This document shows positions 44,094 through 54,589 of a stretch of 64,000 bases of DNA, piece by piece. The DNA comes from Actinomycetota bacterium. Its GTDB lineage: Bacteria > Actinomycetota > Thermoleophilia > Solirubrobacterales > 70-9. Every line of letters begins with the position of its first letter. Position 1 is the stretch's first letter. The notes under the pieces are model-generated. The model ran no database searches. It was not told the DNA's origin and saw only the letters and a list, made by a program, of their open reading frames with translations. The position numbers and the translations under genes were made by a program. Location: NCBI GenBank assembly GCA_018268415.1, contig JAFDWO010000016.1:27202-91201 (forward strand), in the 5' to 3' direction.

Positions 44094-45650
44094 ATGACTG
44101 GCATTTCCGCGACGCAGAAGAACACCGGCGGCCCGCGCCTGCTGAAGGTCGACGGGGTGATCAAGGACTTCCCCGGCCTGCGCGCGCTCAACCGCGTCTC
44201 CTTCGAGCTGCGGTCGGGGGAAGTGCTGGCCGTGGTCGGCCAGAACGGCTGCGGCAAGTCGACTCTGGTAAAGGTCCTGGCCGGCGTCTACAAGGCCGAC
44301 GGCGGCGACTTCACGGTCGAGGACGCGGGCGGCGGCGAGCCGGTGCAGATGCACTTCATCCATCAGACCAGGGCGCTGATCCCGTCGATGACCACGATCG
44401 AGAACCTCGCCCTCGGTCGCGCGCCGGAGAGCAGGACGAGCCTGGCGAAGCGCCGCGAACGGCGCCGCGCCGAACGGCTCATCGGTGAGTTCGGGCTCCA
44501 TTTCGACGTCACCAAGCCGATCAGCGAGATCTCTCCCGCCGAGCGCACGATCGTCGCGATCGTGCGCGCCCTCGACGGCTGGACCCGCCCGGAGGGCGTG
44601 CTGGTCCTCGACGAGCCCACCGCCGAGCTCCACGGCGAGGAGGCGGAGAAGCTCTTCGAGGTCGTCCGCCAGGTCGCCGCCGGCGGCGCCGGCGTGATCT
44701 TCATCTCCCATCGCCTCGACGAGGTGATGGCTCTGGCCGACCGGGTGCTGGCGCTCCGTGACGGGGCGGTGGTCGGTCACGTCAGCACCGCCGAATGCGA
44801 TCACGACCAGTTGATCCACATGATCGTCGGTCGCCGGCTCGAGCAGGTCGAACGCCGGCCGAGCCGGGTCGGCGATGTCGTGCTGGAGGCGCGTGGGGTC
44901 GGTGGCGGCAGCGTCGTCGACGTCGACCTCACCCTCCGCGAGGGCGAGATCCTCGGCCTCGGCGGGATCGTCGGATCCGGTCGTGAGACCCTGGTCGGCC
45001 TGCTCTTCGGGGCCCACCGCCGGGAGCGCGGCGAGGTGGAGATCGACGGCCGACGGCTGCCGAAGGACAACATCACCGCCTCGATCGCCAATCGCGTCGC
45101 CTACGTTCCTGCCGACCGTGCCGCGGAAGGCGCGGTGATGGAAATGAGCGTGCGCGAGAATCTCACCCTGCCCGGGCTGCGGGGGTTTCGCCGCGCCTTC
45201 GGTTGGCTCGACCTGCGGTCCGAGGCCAAGGAGGTCTCGAAGTGGACGAAGCTGGTCAACCTGCGGCCGGTGATGCCGTCGCGCCGCCTCGACCTCTTCA
45301 GCGGCGGTAACCAGCAGAAGGTGGTGATCGCGAAGTGGCTGCGGATGGAGCCGCGGGCCCTGCTGCTGGAGGAACCGACCCAGGGCGTCGACATCGGCGC
45401 CAAGGTGGCGATCTACGAACTGCTGCAGCAGGCGGCGGCCGGCGGCGCCGGCGTGCTGCTCGCCTCCGCCGACGCCAAGGAGCTGACCGCCGTCTGTGAC
45501 CGCGTGCTGGTGATGCGGGACGGCCGCATCGTCGCCGAGGCCGTCGGCACCGGGCTGAGCGAGGCGCACCTCCTGAAAGAGGAACTGGGACTTTCGATCG
45601 ATCAGCTGAACACGCGCCCAAGCGACAACGAGGAGGAGATCCTTGCCTGA
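44094..45650 (+). CDS. Sugar-type ABC importer ATPase (RbsA/MglA class)
   Basis: 518 residues with two fused ATPase halves. First half: Walker A GQNGCGKST, a degenerate signature ISPAERT, Walker B GVLVLDEPTAEL. Second half: GIVGSGRETLVG in place of Walker A (usual for the class), signature FSGGNQQKV and LLLEEPTQGVDIGAK. It powers carbohydrate-class (CUT2) uptake, although relatives also carry other small molecules. An AT-rich ATTGTATAAGG lies about 75 bp upstream. The permease TTG overlaps its 3' end. Confidence 0.93.
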   Translation: MTGISATQKNTGGPRLLKVDGVIKDFPGLRALNRVSFELRSGEVLAVVGQNGCGKSTLVKVLAGVYKADGGDFTVEDAGGGEPVQMHFIHQTRALIPSMTTIENLALGRAPESRTSLAKRRERRRAERLIGEFGLHFDVTKPISEISPAERTIVAIVRALDGWTRPEGVLVLDEPTAELHGEEAEKLFEVVRQVAAGGAGVIFISHRLDEVMALADRVLALRDGAVVGHVSTAECDHDQLIHMIVGRRLEQVERRPSRVGDVVLEARGVGGGSVVDVDLTLREGEILGLGGIVGSGRETLVGLLFGAHRRERGEVEIDGRRLPKDNITASIANRVAYVPADRAAEGAVMEMSVRENLTLPGLRGFRRAFGWLDLRSEAKEVSKWTKLVNLRPVMPSRRLDLFSGGNQQKVVIAKWLRMEPRALLLEEPTQGVDIGAKVAIYELLQQAAAGGAGVLLASADAKELTAVCDRVLVMRDGRIVAEAVGTGLSEAHLLKEELGLSIDQLNTRPSDNEEEILA

Positions 45651-46746
45651 CCAAACTGCCGAGAGGAGCCTTGTCGGGTCAGCGCCCGGGACTCCGGAGC
45701 CGGAGACGAGCGCCGGCGAGTCGAAGATCGCGCTGGTCCTGGAGAAGCTCTCCTTCCGCAACATCAGCGCGCTCTACATCTTCGCCGCGATCTTCATCGT
45801 CTTCTCGATCTGGGTGCCGGAAACCTTTCTCGCCGAAAGCACCTGGCGCTCGCTGATCGACTCGCAGGCGATCACCGCCCTGATCGCCGTGGGTGTGGTG
45901 CTGGCGATCTCCGCCGGTGCCTTCAACCTGGCGGTCGGATCGGAAGTCGGGGTGGGCGCGATCCTGGTCGCCTACTTCCTCTCCACCGCGGGGTTCCCGA
46001 TCTGGCTGTCGATCCTGTTGACGGTCGTTGCCGGCGGTCTGATCGGCGTTGCCAGCGGCCTGCTCATCACGGTGGCCCGGATCGACTCCTTCATCGCCAC
46101 GCTGGGTGTCAGCTCGGTTCTCCTGGCGGGGATCTCCTGGGTCTCGTCCGACCAGCAGATCCTCAGCCTGAGCAGCTCCTTCACGGCGATCGGCCGCACC
46201 CAGTTCCTCGGTTTCACGATGCCGGTCTGGATCATGATCGCCGTCGCGATCGCGGTCTGGTACCTGCTTGAGCGAACGCCGGCCGGCCGCTACATCTACG
46301 CGACCGGGGGCAACATCGACGCCGCCCGCCTGTCCGGCATCCGGACGAAATGGGTGATCATCCTCAGCCTCGCCGGCTGCGGCATGATCGTCGCCCTCGG
46401 CGGGCTGTTGCTCACCTCGACCATCGGCACCGGCGATCCGACCATCGGGCCGCCCTACCTGCTGCCCGCGTTCACCGCGGTGTTCCTCGGTTCGACCCAG
46501 TTCCGCGGCGGCCGCATCAACGTGCTCGGCACCGTGGTCGTCGTCTACGTCCTCCAGGCCGGGGTCAAGGGATTTCAGTTGGCCGGCGCGCCGACCTGGA
46601 TCCCCGAGCTGTTCAACGGCGTCGCCCTGCTGGTCGCCGTGGGGCTGGCCAAATACCAACGCCGCACCCAGGAGTCGCACGCGCTGCTGCGCCTGCTGCG
46701 GATCGACCGACCGAAGAAGGGCGACCAGCCGGCGACGGACGCCTAG
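45643..46746 (+). CDS. Sugar-type ABC importer permease (RbsC class)
   Basis: 367 residues, TTG start with GAGGAG upstream, overlapping the ATPase by 8 bp. About ten hydrophobic segments; the hydrophilic N-terminus is 30-40 residues long. Family marks: GAFNLAVGSEVGVGAI, ARIDSFIATLGVSSVL, YIYATGGNIDAARLSGI and the late GSTQFRGGRINVLGT. It forms the membrane channel of the importer. No binding-protein gene is in the operon; the lipoproteins at 40.97 and 59.58 kb are candidates. Stop shared as CTAG with the convergent SMP-30 gene. Confidence 0.93.
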   Translation: MPDQTAERSLVGSAPGTPEPETSAGESKIALVLEKLSFRNISALYIFAAIFIVFSIWVPETFLAESTWRSLIDSQAITALIAVGVVLAISAGAFNLAVGSEVGVGAILVAYFLSTAGFPIWLSILLTVVAGGLIGVASGLLITVARIDSFIATLGVSSVLLAGISWVSSDQQILSLSSSFTAIGRTQFLGFTMPVWIMIAVAIAVWYLLERTPAGRYIYATGGNIDAARLSGIRTKWVIILSLAGCGMIVALGGLLLTSTIGTGDPTIGPPYLLPAFTAVFLGSTQFRGGRINVLGTVVVVYVLQAGVKGFQLAGAPTWIPELFNGVALLVAVGLAKYQRRTQESHALLRLLRIDRPKKGDQPATDA

Positions 46747-47594
46747 GGGAAGCCGGCGCCGGGGACCGGCACCTCGACGACGTCGATGCGGCCGACGCTG
46801 TCGCCGTTCTTCAGGCGCTCCATGGTCGTGTCGGCCGAGTCGAGGAAGAGGTGGCGGCGCTCGGGGCCGCCGAGCATGCAGGCGAGCGCGAACGGCGCCG
46901 GACTGGGGATCCGCTCGACCACCGCGCCGGTGCGGTCGACGCGGAGGAACTCGCTGTCCTGGACCATCGCGACCCAGAGGGCTCCCTCCGCGTCGAGGCA
47001 CATGCCGTCCGGTCGGCTCGGCAGCTCGGCGTGCAAGGCGCGGTCGGCGAGCCGGCCGTCGGCGCCGATCGCGAACGCCGTGATCCGGTGGGCGAAGGTC
47101 TCCGCCACGTACAGGGTCCGGCCGTCGGGTGAGATCGCGCAGCCGTTGTGGAGATGGACGTCCTCGGCGGCGATCTCGGGCTCGCGGCCGGGGGCGACGA
47201 GCCAGGTCCGGCCGGGCCGGAAAGGCTCACCGGAGGCCGGGTTGAAGCCGGTATCGCCGACGTAGGCGCGTCCCTCGGCGTCGACGACCATGTCGTTCAG
47301 GAACCCGGTGGCGAGGGAGGAGAGGTCGGCGACCTCGGTGACCACGCCGTCGGCCGAGACCGCGTGCAGCTTCCGTTCGACCCCGGTCGCCATCAGCATC
47401 CGGCCGTCGGGGAGGACCCCGAGCCCGGACGGGCGCCCCGGAACCTCAGCGATCACCTCGAGGTTGCCGTCGAGGTCGACCGCCTTCAGCTTGAAGTCGT
47501 AGACGTCGGAGAACCAGAGGCGGTCTTCGTGCCACCGCGGCGACTCCGGGAAGGCGATGTTCTCGCTCGTGAGCTCCCGTGCACCCATGCCCAT
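46743..47594 (-). CDS. SMP-30/gluconolactonase-like protein (2)
   Basis: 283 residues, beta-propeller lactonase family: IAFPESPRWHEDRLWFSD (metal Glu), VVDAEGRAYVGDTG, HNGCAISPDGRTLYVAET (metal Asn) and SRPDGMCLDAEGALWVA (metal Asp). The ATG at 47594 has no ribosome site and lies 5 bases after TATAAT on its strand, so a leaderless transcript is likely. It is convergent with the importer and downstream of GntR-2. Confidence 0.88.
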   Translation of the reverse strand: MGMGARELTSENIAFPESPRWHEDRLWFSDVYDFKLKAVDLDGNLEVIAEVPGRPSGLGVLPDGRMLMATGVERKLHAVSADGVVTEVADLSSLATGFLNDMVVDAEGRAYVGDTGFNPASGEPFRPGRTWLVAPGREPEIAAEDVHLHNGCAISPDGRTLYVAETFAHRITAFAIGADGRLADRALHAELPSRPDGMCLDAEGALWVAMVQDSEFLRVDRTGAVVERIPSPAPFALACMLGGPERRHLFLDSADTTMERLKNGDSVGRIDVVEVPVPGAGFP

Positions 47595-47606
47595 GCAATA
47601 TTATAT
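47595..47606 (-). promoter_or_regulatory. AT-rich box with TATAAT at the SMP-30 (2) start
   Basis: On the minus strand GATATAATATTGC leads straight into ATG; TATAAT is 47600-47605. The core ATATTATATC on the plus strand is identical to that at 48502-48511. Confidence 0.6.
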
Positions 47607-47650
47607 CGAATCCGGCCGAAGGCGAGATACGGCCGGCCCTGACCCGGCTC

Positions 47651-48370
47651 CTATGGGCGCGGTTTGGGGCCTTCTTCTTCGATGTGCTGCTGGATCGCGT
47701 TCCCCGTGTAGGTGAGGTGCGCGACCATCGCCTTCGCCGCCTTTTTCGGCTGCCGCGCGGCGCAGAACTCGTAGATTTCCTTGTGCTCCCGCTCGACCTC
47801 TTTCATCCGCCCGGGGAGCTTCGGGAAGAGGCCGATGTAGGCGCTCGAGGCGGAACGCAGATCGGTGATCAGCTTGAGCAGGCGGCGGCGGTCGGCGCGG
47901 CGATAGATCGTGTAATGGAATTCGTCGTTGCATTCCCCCGCGGTCGACCAGTCCTTCCTCCGGTTGGCGGCGACCATGTCTTTGACCAGCGTTTTCATCC
48001 GCTTGAGGTCGGCCTCGGTGAGGTTCACGGCACCCAGTTCGGTCGCCAGCGCCTCGAGCGGGGTGCGAATCTCGTAGATCTCGCGCAGGTCGACGATGCT
48101 GGGCTCGAAGACGATGACGCCGCGGTGGGCGTTGCTCTGCAGCAGCCCTTCGCGCTCGAGTGCCGCGAATGCCTCGCGCACCGGCGTCGTGCTGACCCCG
48201 TAGCTCTCCGCCACGTGGGCCTGCCGCAGGCGGGTCCCGGGGGGCAGCGCGCCGCTGCGGATTTCCTCGCGCAGGCGGTTCGCGACCGCGGTCGTGATCG
48301 TCGTCGGGATCGAACCGAGGGACGGTGCGATCTCGGGGTCGTTCTTCTCTGGACTGGTGGTTGGACTCAT
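47651..48370 (-). CDS. GntR-family regulator, FCD type (2)
   Basis: 239 residues from ATG at 48370 behind GGGAG (a GTG one codon earlier is also possible). The winged helix has NRLREEIRSGALPPGTRL and QAHVAESYGVSTTPVREAFA, then EREGLLQSNAHRGVIVFEP. The FCD domain follows (YEIRTPLEALATE, ECNDEFHYTIY with likely metal residues). It is a near twin of GntR-1 in the DNA-binding half and diverged in the ligand half. It is divergent from the aldo/keto reductase, with GATAGTACC and an ATATTATATC box in the spacer. Confidence 0.92.
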   Translation of the reverse strand: MSPTTSPEKNDPEIAPSLGSIPTTITTAVANRLREEIRSGALPPGTRLRQAHVAESYGVSTTPVREAFAALEREGLLQSNAHRGVIVFEPSIVDLREIYEIRTPLEALATELGAVNLTEADLKRMKTLVKDMVAANRRKDWSTAGECNDEFHYTIYRRADRRRLLKLITDLRSASSAYIGLFPKLPGRMKEVEREHKEIYEFCAARQPKKAAKAMVAHLTYTGNAIQQHIEEEGPKPRP

Positions 48371-48442
48371 CACGGCTCCCTACCCGCCGGGGAGAGGCTC
48401 GACCTCGTGTCGACGCCCTCCGTCTTCTGGCTGTGCACGATA

Positions 48443-48511
48443 GATAGTACCGGCAGGTCAGGCCGAACCTGCGGCGCACCGGCTCAGACGTGAGAAATCC
48501 GATATTATATC
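48443..48511. promoter_or_regulatory. GATAGTACC and ATATTATATC elements between GntR-2 and the aldo/keto reductase
   Basis: GATAGTACC (48443-48451) repeats the 9-mer in the P450-2 promoter. GATATTATATC (48501-48511) shares ATATTATATC with the box at 47.6 kb. The reductase ATG lies 50 bp further on with a good ribosome site, so here the mRNA would have a leader. Confidence 0.55.
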
Positions 48512-48561
48512 TGGCAAGTCGGGAGAGAGAGGCCCGGCCAACAGGGAAAAGGAGGGGGACC

Positions 48562-49590
48562 ATGCGGTATCGCCCGCTCGGCCGAACCGGGCTCGAAGTC
48601 TCGGAGGTCTCGATCGGCTCTTGGCTCACCTACGGGGGTGGGATCGCGAGCGACGCGGCGCATGCCTGCACCAGGGCGGCCTTCGAGGTCGGCATCAACT
48701 ACTTCGACACCGCCAACGTGTACGGCTTCGGCGCCTCGGAGCGGGCCCTGGGGGAGGTGCTCGCCGACTATCCGCGTGACTCCTACCTGCTCGCCACCAA
48801 GGTCGGCATGCCGGCGGTCGCCGACTTCTCCGAACGGGGTAGCTCGGCGGCTCAGATCGCCAGGCAGATCGACGCTTCGCTGGAGCGGCTGCGCACCGAC
48901 TACGTCGACGTCTACTTCTCCCACCGCTTCGACCCGACCGTGCCGATCGAGGAGACGGTCGAGGCCTTCCAGGCGGTCCTCGCGGCCGGCAAGGCGCGCC
49001 ACATCGGCTTCAGCGAGTGGACCGCCGAGCAGATCGAAGCCGGGATCCAGGTCGGCGGCCCCGACCTCTTCGCCGTCTCGACGCCGCAGTACTCGATGAT
49101 CTGGCGGGCGCCGGAGGCGGAGCTGTTCGCGCTGACCGCCCCGCACGGGATCAACCACGTCGTCTGGTGGCCGCTCGCCCAGGGAGTTCTCAGCGGCAAG
49201 TACAAGGTCGGCTCGCCGCCGCCGCCCGACTCGCGGGCGGCGAGCTCGTCGATGGGCAACGAGATGGAGCTGGTGATGCTCGACGCCTCCCTCGAAGCGG
49301 TCGAACGCCTGCGCCCGATCGCCGCCGAGGCCGGGCTCGACCTGCCGACCCTGGCTCTGGCCTGGACCTTGCGCCGCCCCGAGGTCGCCTCGACGCTGGT
49401 CGGCGTCTCGCGGCCGGGCCAGGTGCACGCCAACGCCGCCGCCGCGGGAGTCGCGCTGAGCCCGGACCTGCTCGCCGCGGTGGACGAGGCGATCGGCGAT
49501 GCCAAGGTCACCGGTCCGGCGCGCTCGGAATTCGTCGAGCCCGGCGTGCTCTGGCGCGACGGCACCACCTCGGCGGCGCCGGCGGCCTGA
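48562..49590 (+). CDS. Aldo/keto reductase (1), Kv-beta-like
   Basis: 342 residues from ATG at 48562 behind GGAGGGGG. Catalytic tetrad residues: Asp and Tyr in NYFDTANVYGFGASE, Lys in LLATKVG, His in VYFSHRFDPT. NADPH-binding segments are near IGFSEW and WTLRRPEVASTLVGVSRPGQ. The barrel reduces aldehydes or ketones. Its stop abuts the stop of the convergent MFS gene (TGATCA at 49588-49593). Confidence 0.9.
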   Translation: MRYRPLGRTGLEVSEVSIGSWLTYGGGIASDAAHACTRAAFEVGINYFDTANVYGFGASERALGEVLADYPRDSYLLATKVGMPAVADFSERGSSAAQIARQIDASLERLRTDYVDVYFSHRFDPTVPIEETVEAFQAVLAAGKARHIGFSEWTAEQIEAGIQVGGPDLFAVSTPQYSMIWRAPEAELFALTAPHGINHVVWWPLAQGVLSGKYKVGSPPPPDSRAASSSMGNEMELVMLDASLEAVERLRPIAAEAGLDLPTLALAWTLRRPEVASTLVGVSRPGQVHANAAAAGVALSPDLLAAVDEAIGDAKVTGPARSEFVEPGVLWRDGTTSAAPAA

Positions 49591-50799
49591 TCAGCCGTCG
49601 GGAACCGCGGCCGGGCGGACGATCCGCCGCCGCCCTCGCAGGGCGTTGGGCGCGACCGTGGCGAGCAACAGCAGGGCCACGGTGGCGGCGGCGAACGTCG
49701 GGCCGAATCCGAAGCCGTCGATGAGCGCGCCGGCGGCGAAGGTGCCGAGCGCCGCGCCGACGTTGGCGAGCCCGGCGAAGAGGGAGACCGCGGTCCCCCG
49801 CGTCGCCGGGCTGACCTCGGTGGTCCGCGCCTGCAGGGTCGAGTGGGCGAGCGTGAAGCCGACCCCGAAGACGAGCACCGCGAGCCCGAACAGGACCGCC
49901 CCGGGGGTCAACGCCAGCAGGCCGAAGCCGGCCGCCATCACCGTCGCGCCGCAGCTGAACCGGACCGCGTCGCCGGTATTTCTCGCCACCTTCGGCAGCA
50001 GCCGCGAGGCGCCGACCGAGCCGACCGCGAAGAGGGCGGAGAGCGCGCCGACAAGCGGGTAGGAGGCACCGTGTTCCTCGACCAGCGAGGAGGCGGCGAA
50101 GGGGAAGGTGCCGAGGAAGACGAAGGTCTCCGCCGTCGCCACCAGGAAGAGCGGCCGGTCGGCGGCGAAGATCTCGCGGAAGGAGCGTTGCCCGCGCTCG
50201 GCCTGGCGGCGCGCCGGCGGCGCGGCGAAAGCCCAGATCGCCGCCGCCAGGCCGAGGCCGACAACCCCGATCAGGACGAAGATCGCCCGCCAGCTGAAGA
50301 CTCCGGCGAGGATGCCGCCGATCGCCTGCCCCAGCACCTGGCCGCTGACGATCGCCGAGAGGAAGATGCCGATCGCCTTCTGTCGGGCGGCGTAACCGGC
50401 GACCGTGTCGCCGAGGTAGGCGAGGCTCATCGGGATCACCGCCGCCGCCGCGATCCCCGTCGCCAACCGCAGCCCGAGCAGGGCCGGGTAGGAGGGCGCC
50501 GCCGCGCAGAGCATCGAGGCGAGGGCAAAGATCATCAGCATCACCCGGATCACCTGGACCTTGCCGACCCGGTCGCCGAGCGGCCCGTAGAAGACCTGCC
50601 CGAGGGCGTAGGCGAGCGCGTAGAAGGCGACGGTCAGCCCCGCCGCGCCGATGCTGACGTGGAAGTCGTCGGCGATCGCGGGCAGCAGGGGGGCGGCTAC
50701 CCGCGCGTCGGCGGCGACGATGAAGCCGCCGCTGAGGAGCAGCGCGGTCGGCAGCGGCCTGCTGGCAAGGCGCGGGCTGATTCCGAGGGGCAGGCTCAT
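49591..50799 (-). CDS. MFS transporter, 12-helix family
   Basis: 402 residues with about 12 hydrophobic helices. Motif A is YGPLGDRVGKVQVIR between helices 2 and 3, and LGLRLATGIAAAAVIPMSLAY follows. It resembles drug/metabolite antiporters of the DHA1 or YdhP type. The ATG has no ribosome site and lies 5 bases after TATATA on its strand, again a leaderless layout. It is divergent from the LysR gene. Confidence 0.87.
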   Translation of the reverse strand: MSLPLGISPRLASRPLPTALLLSGGFIVAADARVAAPLLPAIADDFHVSIGAAGLTVAFYALAYALGQVFYGPLGDRVGKVQVIRVMLMIFALASMLCAAAPSYPALLGLRLATGIAAAAVIPMSLAYLGDTVAGYAARQKAIGIFLSAIVSGQVLGQAIGGILAGVFSWRAIFVLIGVVGLGLAAAIWAFAAPPARRQAERGQRSFREIFAADRPLFLVATAETFVFLGTFPFAASSLVEEHGASYPLVGALSALFAVGSVGASRLLPKVARNTGDAVRFSCGATVMAAGFGLLALTPGAVLFGLAVLVFGVGFTLAHSTLQARTTEVSPATRGTAVSLFAGLANVGAALGTFAAGALIDGFGFGPTFAAATVALLLLATVAPNALRGRRRIVRPAAVPDG

Positions 50800-50818
50800 A
50801 TCTATATATAAAATCTAA
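50800..50818 (-). promoter_or_regulatory. AT-rich box at the MFS start
   Basis: On the minus strand GATTTTATATATAGAT runs into ATG, with TATATA at 50805-50810. Same arrangement as at 43.93 and 47.6 kb. Confidence 0.55.
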
Positions 50819-50888
50819 ACTGATGGATGAGGGAATCCGTGGCCGCCCCTTTGGCCTGAACCCCACCCGAGGTCCAGAATAGGGGCGC

Positions 50889-51803
50889 ATGGATCCGCGC
50901 GACCGGCCCGAAGTGTCGACCGATGACCTGCGGATCCTGCTCGCGCTGGCGCGGACCGGGAAGCTGGTCGCGGCGGCCGCGCTGGTGGGCGTCGACCACA
51001 CGACGATCCGGCGGCGGCTCCGCCGGCTCGAGTCGGCCGTCGGCCACACCCTGATCGAGCGCGGCGCCGACGGTTGGTCGCTGACCGAGTCGGGACGGAC
51101 GGTGGCCGAACGAGCAGCGCCGCTCGAGGAGATCGTCCAGGGGGTCCGCGAGGCGATCGACGGCGACCACGGCGGCGTCCGCGGCAACGTCCGCATCTCC
51201 GCCCCCGACGGCTTCGGTATCCGTTTCACCAGCGAGGCGATCGCCGCGGTGGTCGCCGGCCATCCCGGCATCACGGTCGAGCTGGTGACCTCCACCCGGC
51301 CGCTCGGCTCGCGCCTCACCGCCTTCGACATCGCGATCAGCATCGGCGAGCCGCGCCCGGGATGGCTGCGATCGGAGCTGCTCACCCGTTATGCGCTCGG
51401 GCTCTACGCGAGCCACGCGTACCTCGCCCGCGGCGGGCCGATCGAGGCGGTCGAGGACCTCGCCGACCACCGGCTGATCTTCTACGTCGACTCCGATCTC
51501 AGTGTCGCCGAGCTCGACCTCGCCCGCGGCTTCCAGGGGACCCGGGTCGGGGTCGGCTGCACGAGCGTGTTCGCACAGCTGGAGGTGACCGCGCGCGGCG
51601 GCGGCATCGGCCTCCTGCCGGGGTTCCTCGCCGAGGGCCGCGACGACCTCGTCCGCGTCCTGCCGGAGCAGGTGCGCTTCGAGCTCGCCTACTCGCTGGG
51701 CGTGCGCCGGGAGAGCCCGGCGCCGCAGGCGGTCGAGGTCGTCTGCGCCGCCATCCGCCGGGCCGTCGCCGAGCGGCGCGACGCGCTCCTCCTCGCGCCG
51801 TGA
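50889..51803 (+). CDS. LysR-family transcriptional regulator
   Basis: 304 residues. The N-terminal HTH is DDLRILLALARTGKLVAAAALVG, then DHTTIRRRLRRLESAVG, and the substrate domain has VRISAPDGFGIRF, LGLYASHAYLARGGP and GGGIGLLPGFLAEG. These are typical of LysR activators. It lies between a divergent MFS gene and the downstream alcohol dehydrogenase/MmsA pair, which it may control. A dyad ATCTGC-N6-GCAGAT follows its stop. Confidence 0.88.
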   Translation: MDPRDRPEVSTDDLRILLALARTGKLVAAAALVGVDHTTIRRRLRRLESAVGHTLIERGADGWSLTESGRTVAERAAPLEEIVQGVREAIDGDHGGVRGNVRISAPDGFGIRFTSEAIAAVVAGHPGITVELVTSTRPLGSRLTAFDIAISIGEPRPGWLRSELLTRYALGLYASHAYLARGGPIEAVEDLADHRLIFYVDSDLSVAELDLARGFQGTRVGVGCTSVFAQLEVTARGGGIGLLPGFLAEGRDDLVRVLPEQVRFELAYSLGVRRESPAPQAVEVVCAAIRRAVAERRDALLLAP

Positions 51804-51816
51804 GGCCCGTCGGTGG

Positions 51817-51834
51817 ATCTGCGTTTTTGCAGAT
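51817..51834 (+). promoter_or_regulatory. Dyad ATCTGC-GTTTTT-GCAGAT after the LysR gene
   Basis: A 6-bp inverted repeat with a T-rich centre, 14 bp after the LysR stop and about 80 bp before the alcohol dehydrogenase. It could be a short terminator or a LysR-type binding dyad; the sequence alone does not decide. Confidence 0.4.
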
Positions 51835-51915
51835 TCACTATGCGGCATTGGTGCTTGACTGAGCATCCGCGCGACGCCAACCTGGGCTCGTCCCATGGCC
51901 GACCAAGGAGCGACG

Positions 51916-53058
51916 ATGACCCCACCGCGGGAGATGCGAGCGGCCGTGCTGCGCGGCACCGATCCGAGGCTGGAGGTGATGACGATCGCCACGCCGCGGC
52001 CGCGGGCGGGTGAGGCGCTGGTGAAGGTCACCGCCTGCGGCGTCTGCCACACCGACCTTCACGTGATGCGGGGCGAGGTCGCCTTCCCCCGGCCGGCGGT
52101 GCTCGGCCACGAGATCAGCGGGGTCGTCGTCGCGCTCGGCGACGGCACCGAGGACACCCGCGGGCTCGGCCCCGGCGACGCGGTGCTCGGGGCCTTCATC
52201 ATGCCCTGCGCCCACTGCGCGGCCTGCGAGCGCGGCCGCGACGACCTCTGCGAGAACTTCTTCCGGATGAACCGGCTGAGGGGCACGCTCTACGACGGCG
52301 AGAGCCGCCTGGCGATGCCCGACGGCGCGGAGCTGGCGATGTATTCGATGGCGGGCCTGGCCGACTATTCGGTGGTGCCGCTGACCGCCCTGACCAAGCT
52401 GCCCGACGGCCTCGACCCGGTGTCCGCGGCGGTGCTCGGATGCGCCGCGTTCACCGCCTACGGGGCCGTCCACCGCGCCGGCGGGTTGGAGGCCGGCCAG
52501 TCGGTCGCCGTGGTCGCCGCCGGGGGCGTCGGCAGCGGCGTGCTGCAGGTGGCGAAGGGGGCGGGCGCCGACCCGATCATCGCGGTGGACGTCGCCGACG
52601 ACAAGCTCGCCGCGGCGACCCGGCTCGGCGCCACCCACACCGTCAACTCGCGCACCGCCGACGCCGCCGCCGCCGTCCGCGAGCTGACCGGCGGGCGCGG
52701 CGTCGACGTCGCCTTCGAGGCGCTCGGCAACCCCGCCACCTTCGAGCAGGCGGTCTCGCTGCTCGCCGACGGCGGCCGCATGGTCGCGATCGGCATCGCC
52801 CCCGCGGGGGCCGCGGCGGCGGTCGAGATCACGCCCCTGGTCCGCCGCGGCTACACGGTCGCCGGCTCCTTCGGGGCGCGCACCCGCCAGGACCTTCCCG
52901 CCGTCGCCCGGCTCGCCGCCGACGGACACTTCGACCTCGACGGCCTGGTCTCCCGTCGCTTCCCGCTGGAGCAGGTCGACGAGGCGTACCGTGCCCTCGA
53001 CCAGGGCGAGATCACCGGACGCGCCGTCGTCGTCATGGACGAACTTCAAGCATCGTGA
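51916..53058 (+). CDS. Zinc-dependent alcohol dehydrogenase
   Basis: 380 residues from ATG at 51916 behind AAGGAG. Catalytic zinc ligands lie in ACGVCHTD and LGHEISG. The structural zinc is held by the four Cys of PCAHCAACERGRDDLC, and the NAD fold has VVAAGGVGSGVLQVAK. Medium-chain ADH of about 380 residues. It is followed after 10 bp by MmsA, so it probably oxidises an alcohol to the semialdehyde that MmsA converts. Confidence 0.92.
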   Translation: MTPPREMRAAVLRGTDPRLEVMTIATPRPRAGEALVKVTACGVCHTDLHVMRGEVAFPRPAVLGHEISGVVVALGDGTEDTRGLGPGDAVLGAFIMPCAHCAACERGRDDLCENFFRMNRLRGTLYDGESRLAMPDGAELAMYSMAGLADYSVVPLTALTKLPDGLDPVSAAVLGCAAFTAYGAVHRAGGLEAGQSVAVVAAGGVGSGVLQVAKGAGADPIIAVDVADDKLAAATRLGATHTVNSRTADAAAAVRELTGGRGVDVAFEALGNPATFEQAVSLLADGGRMVAIGIAPAGAAAAVEITPLVRRGYTVAGSFGARTRQDLPAVARLAADGHFDLDGLVSRRFPLEQVDEAYRALDQGEITGRAVVVMDELQAS

Positions 53059-53068
53059 GGAGACAGGA

Positions 53069-54562
<1,494 letters not shown>

Positions 54563-54589
54563 ACCGGGAGGCCGCCGGCGCGGCGGCGC

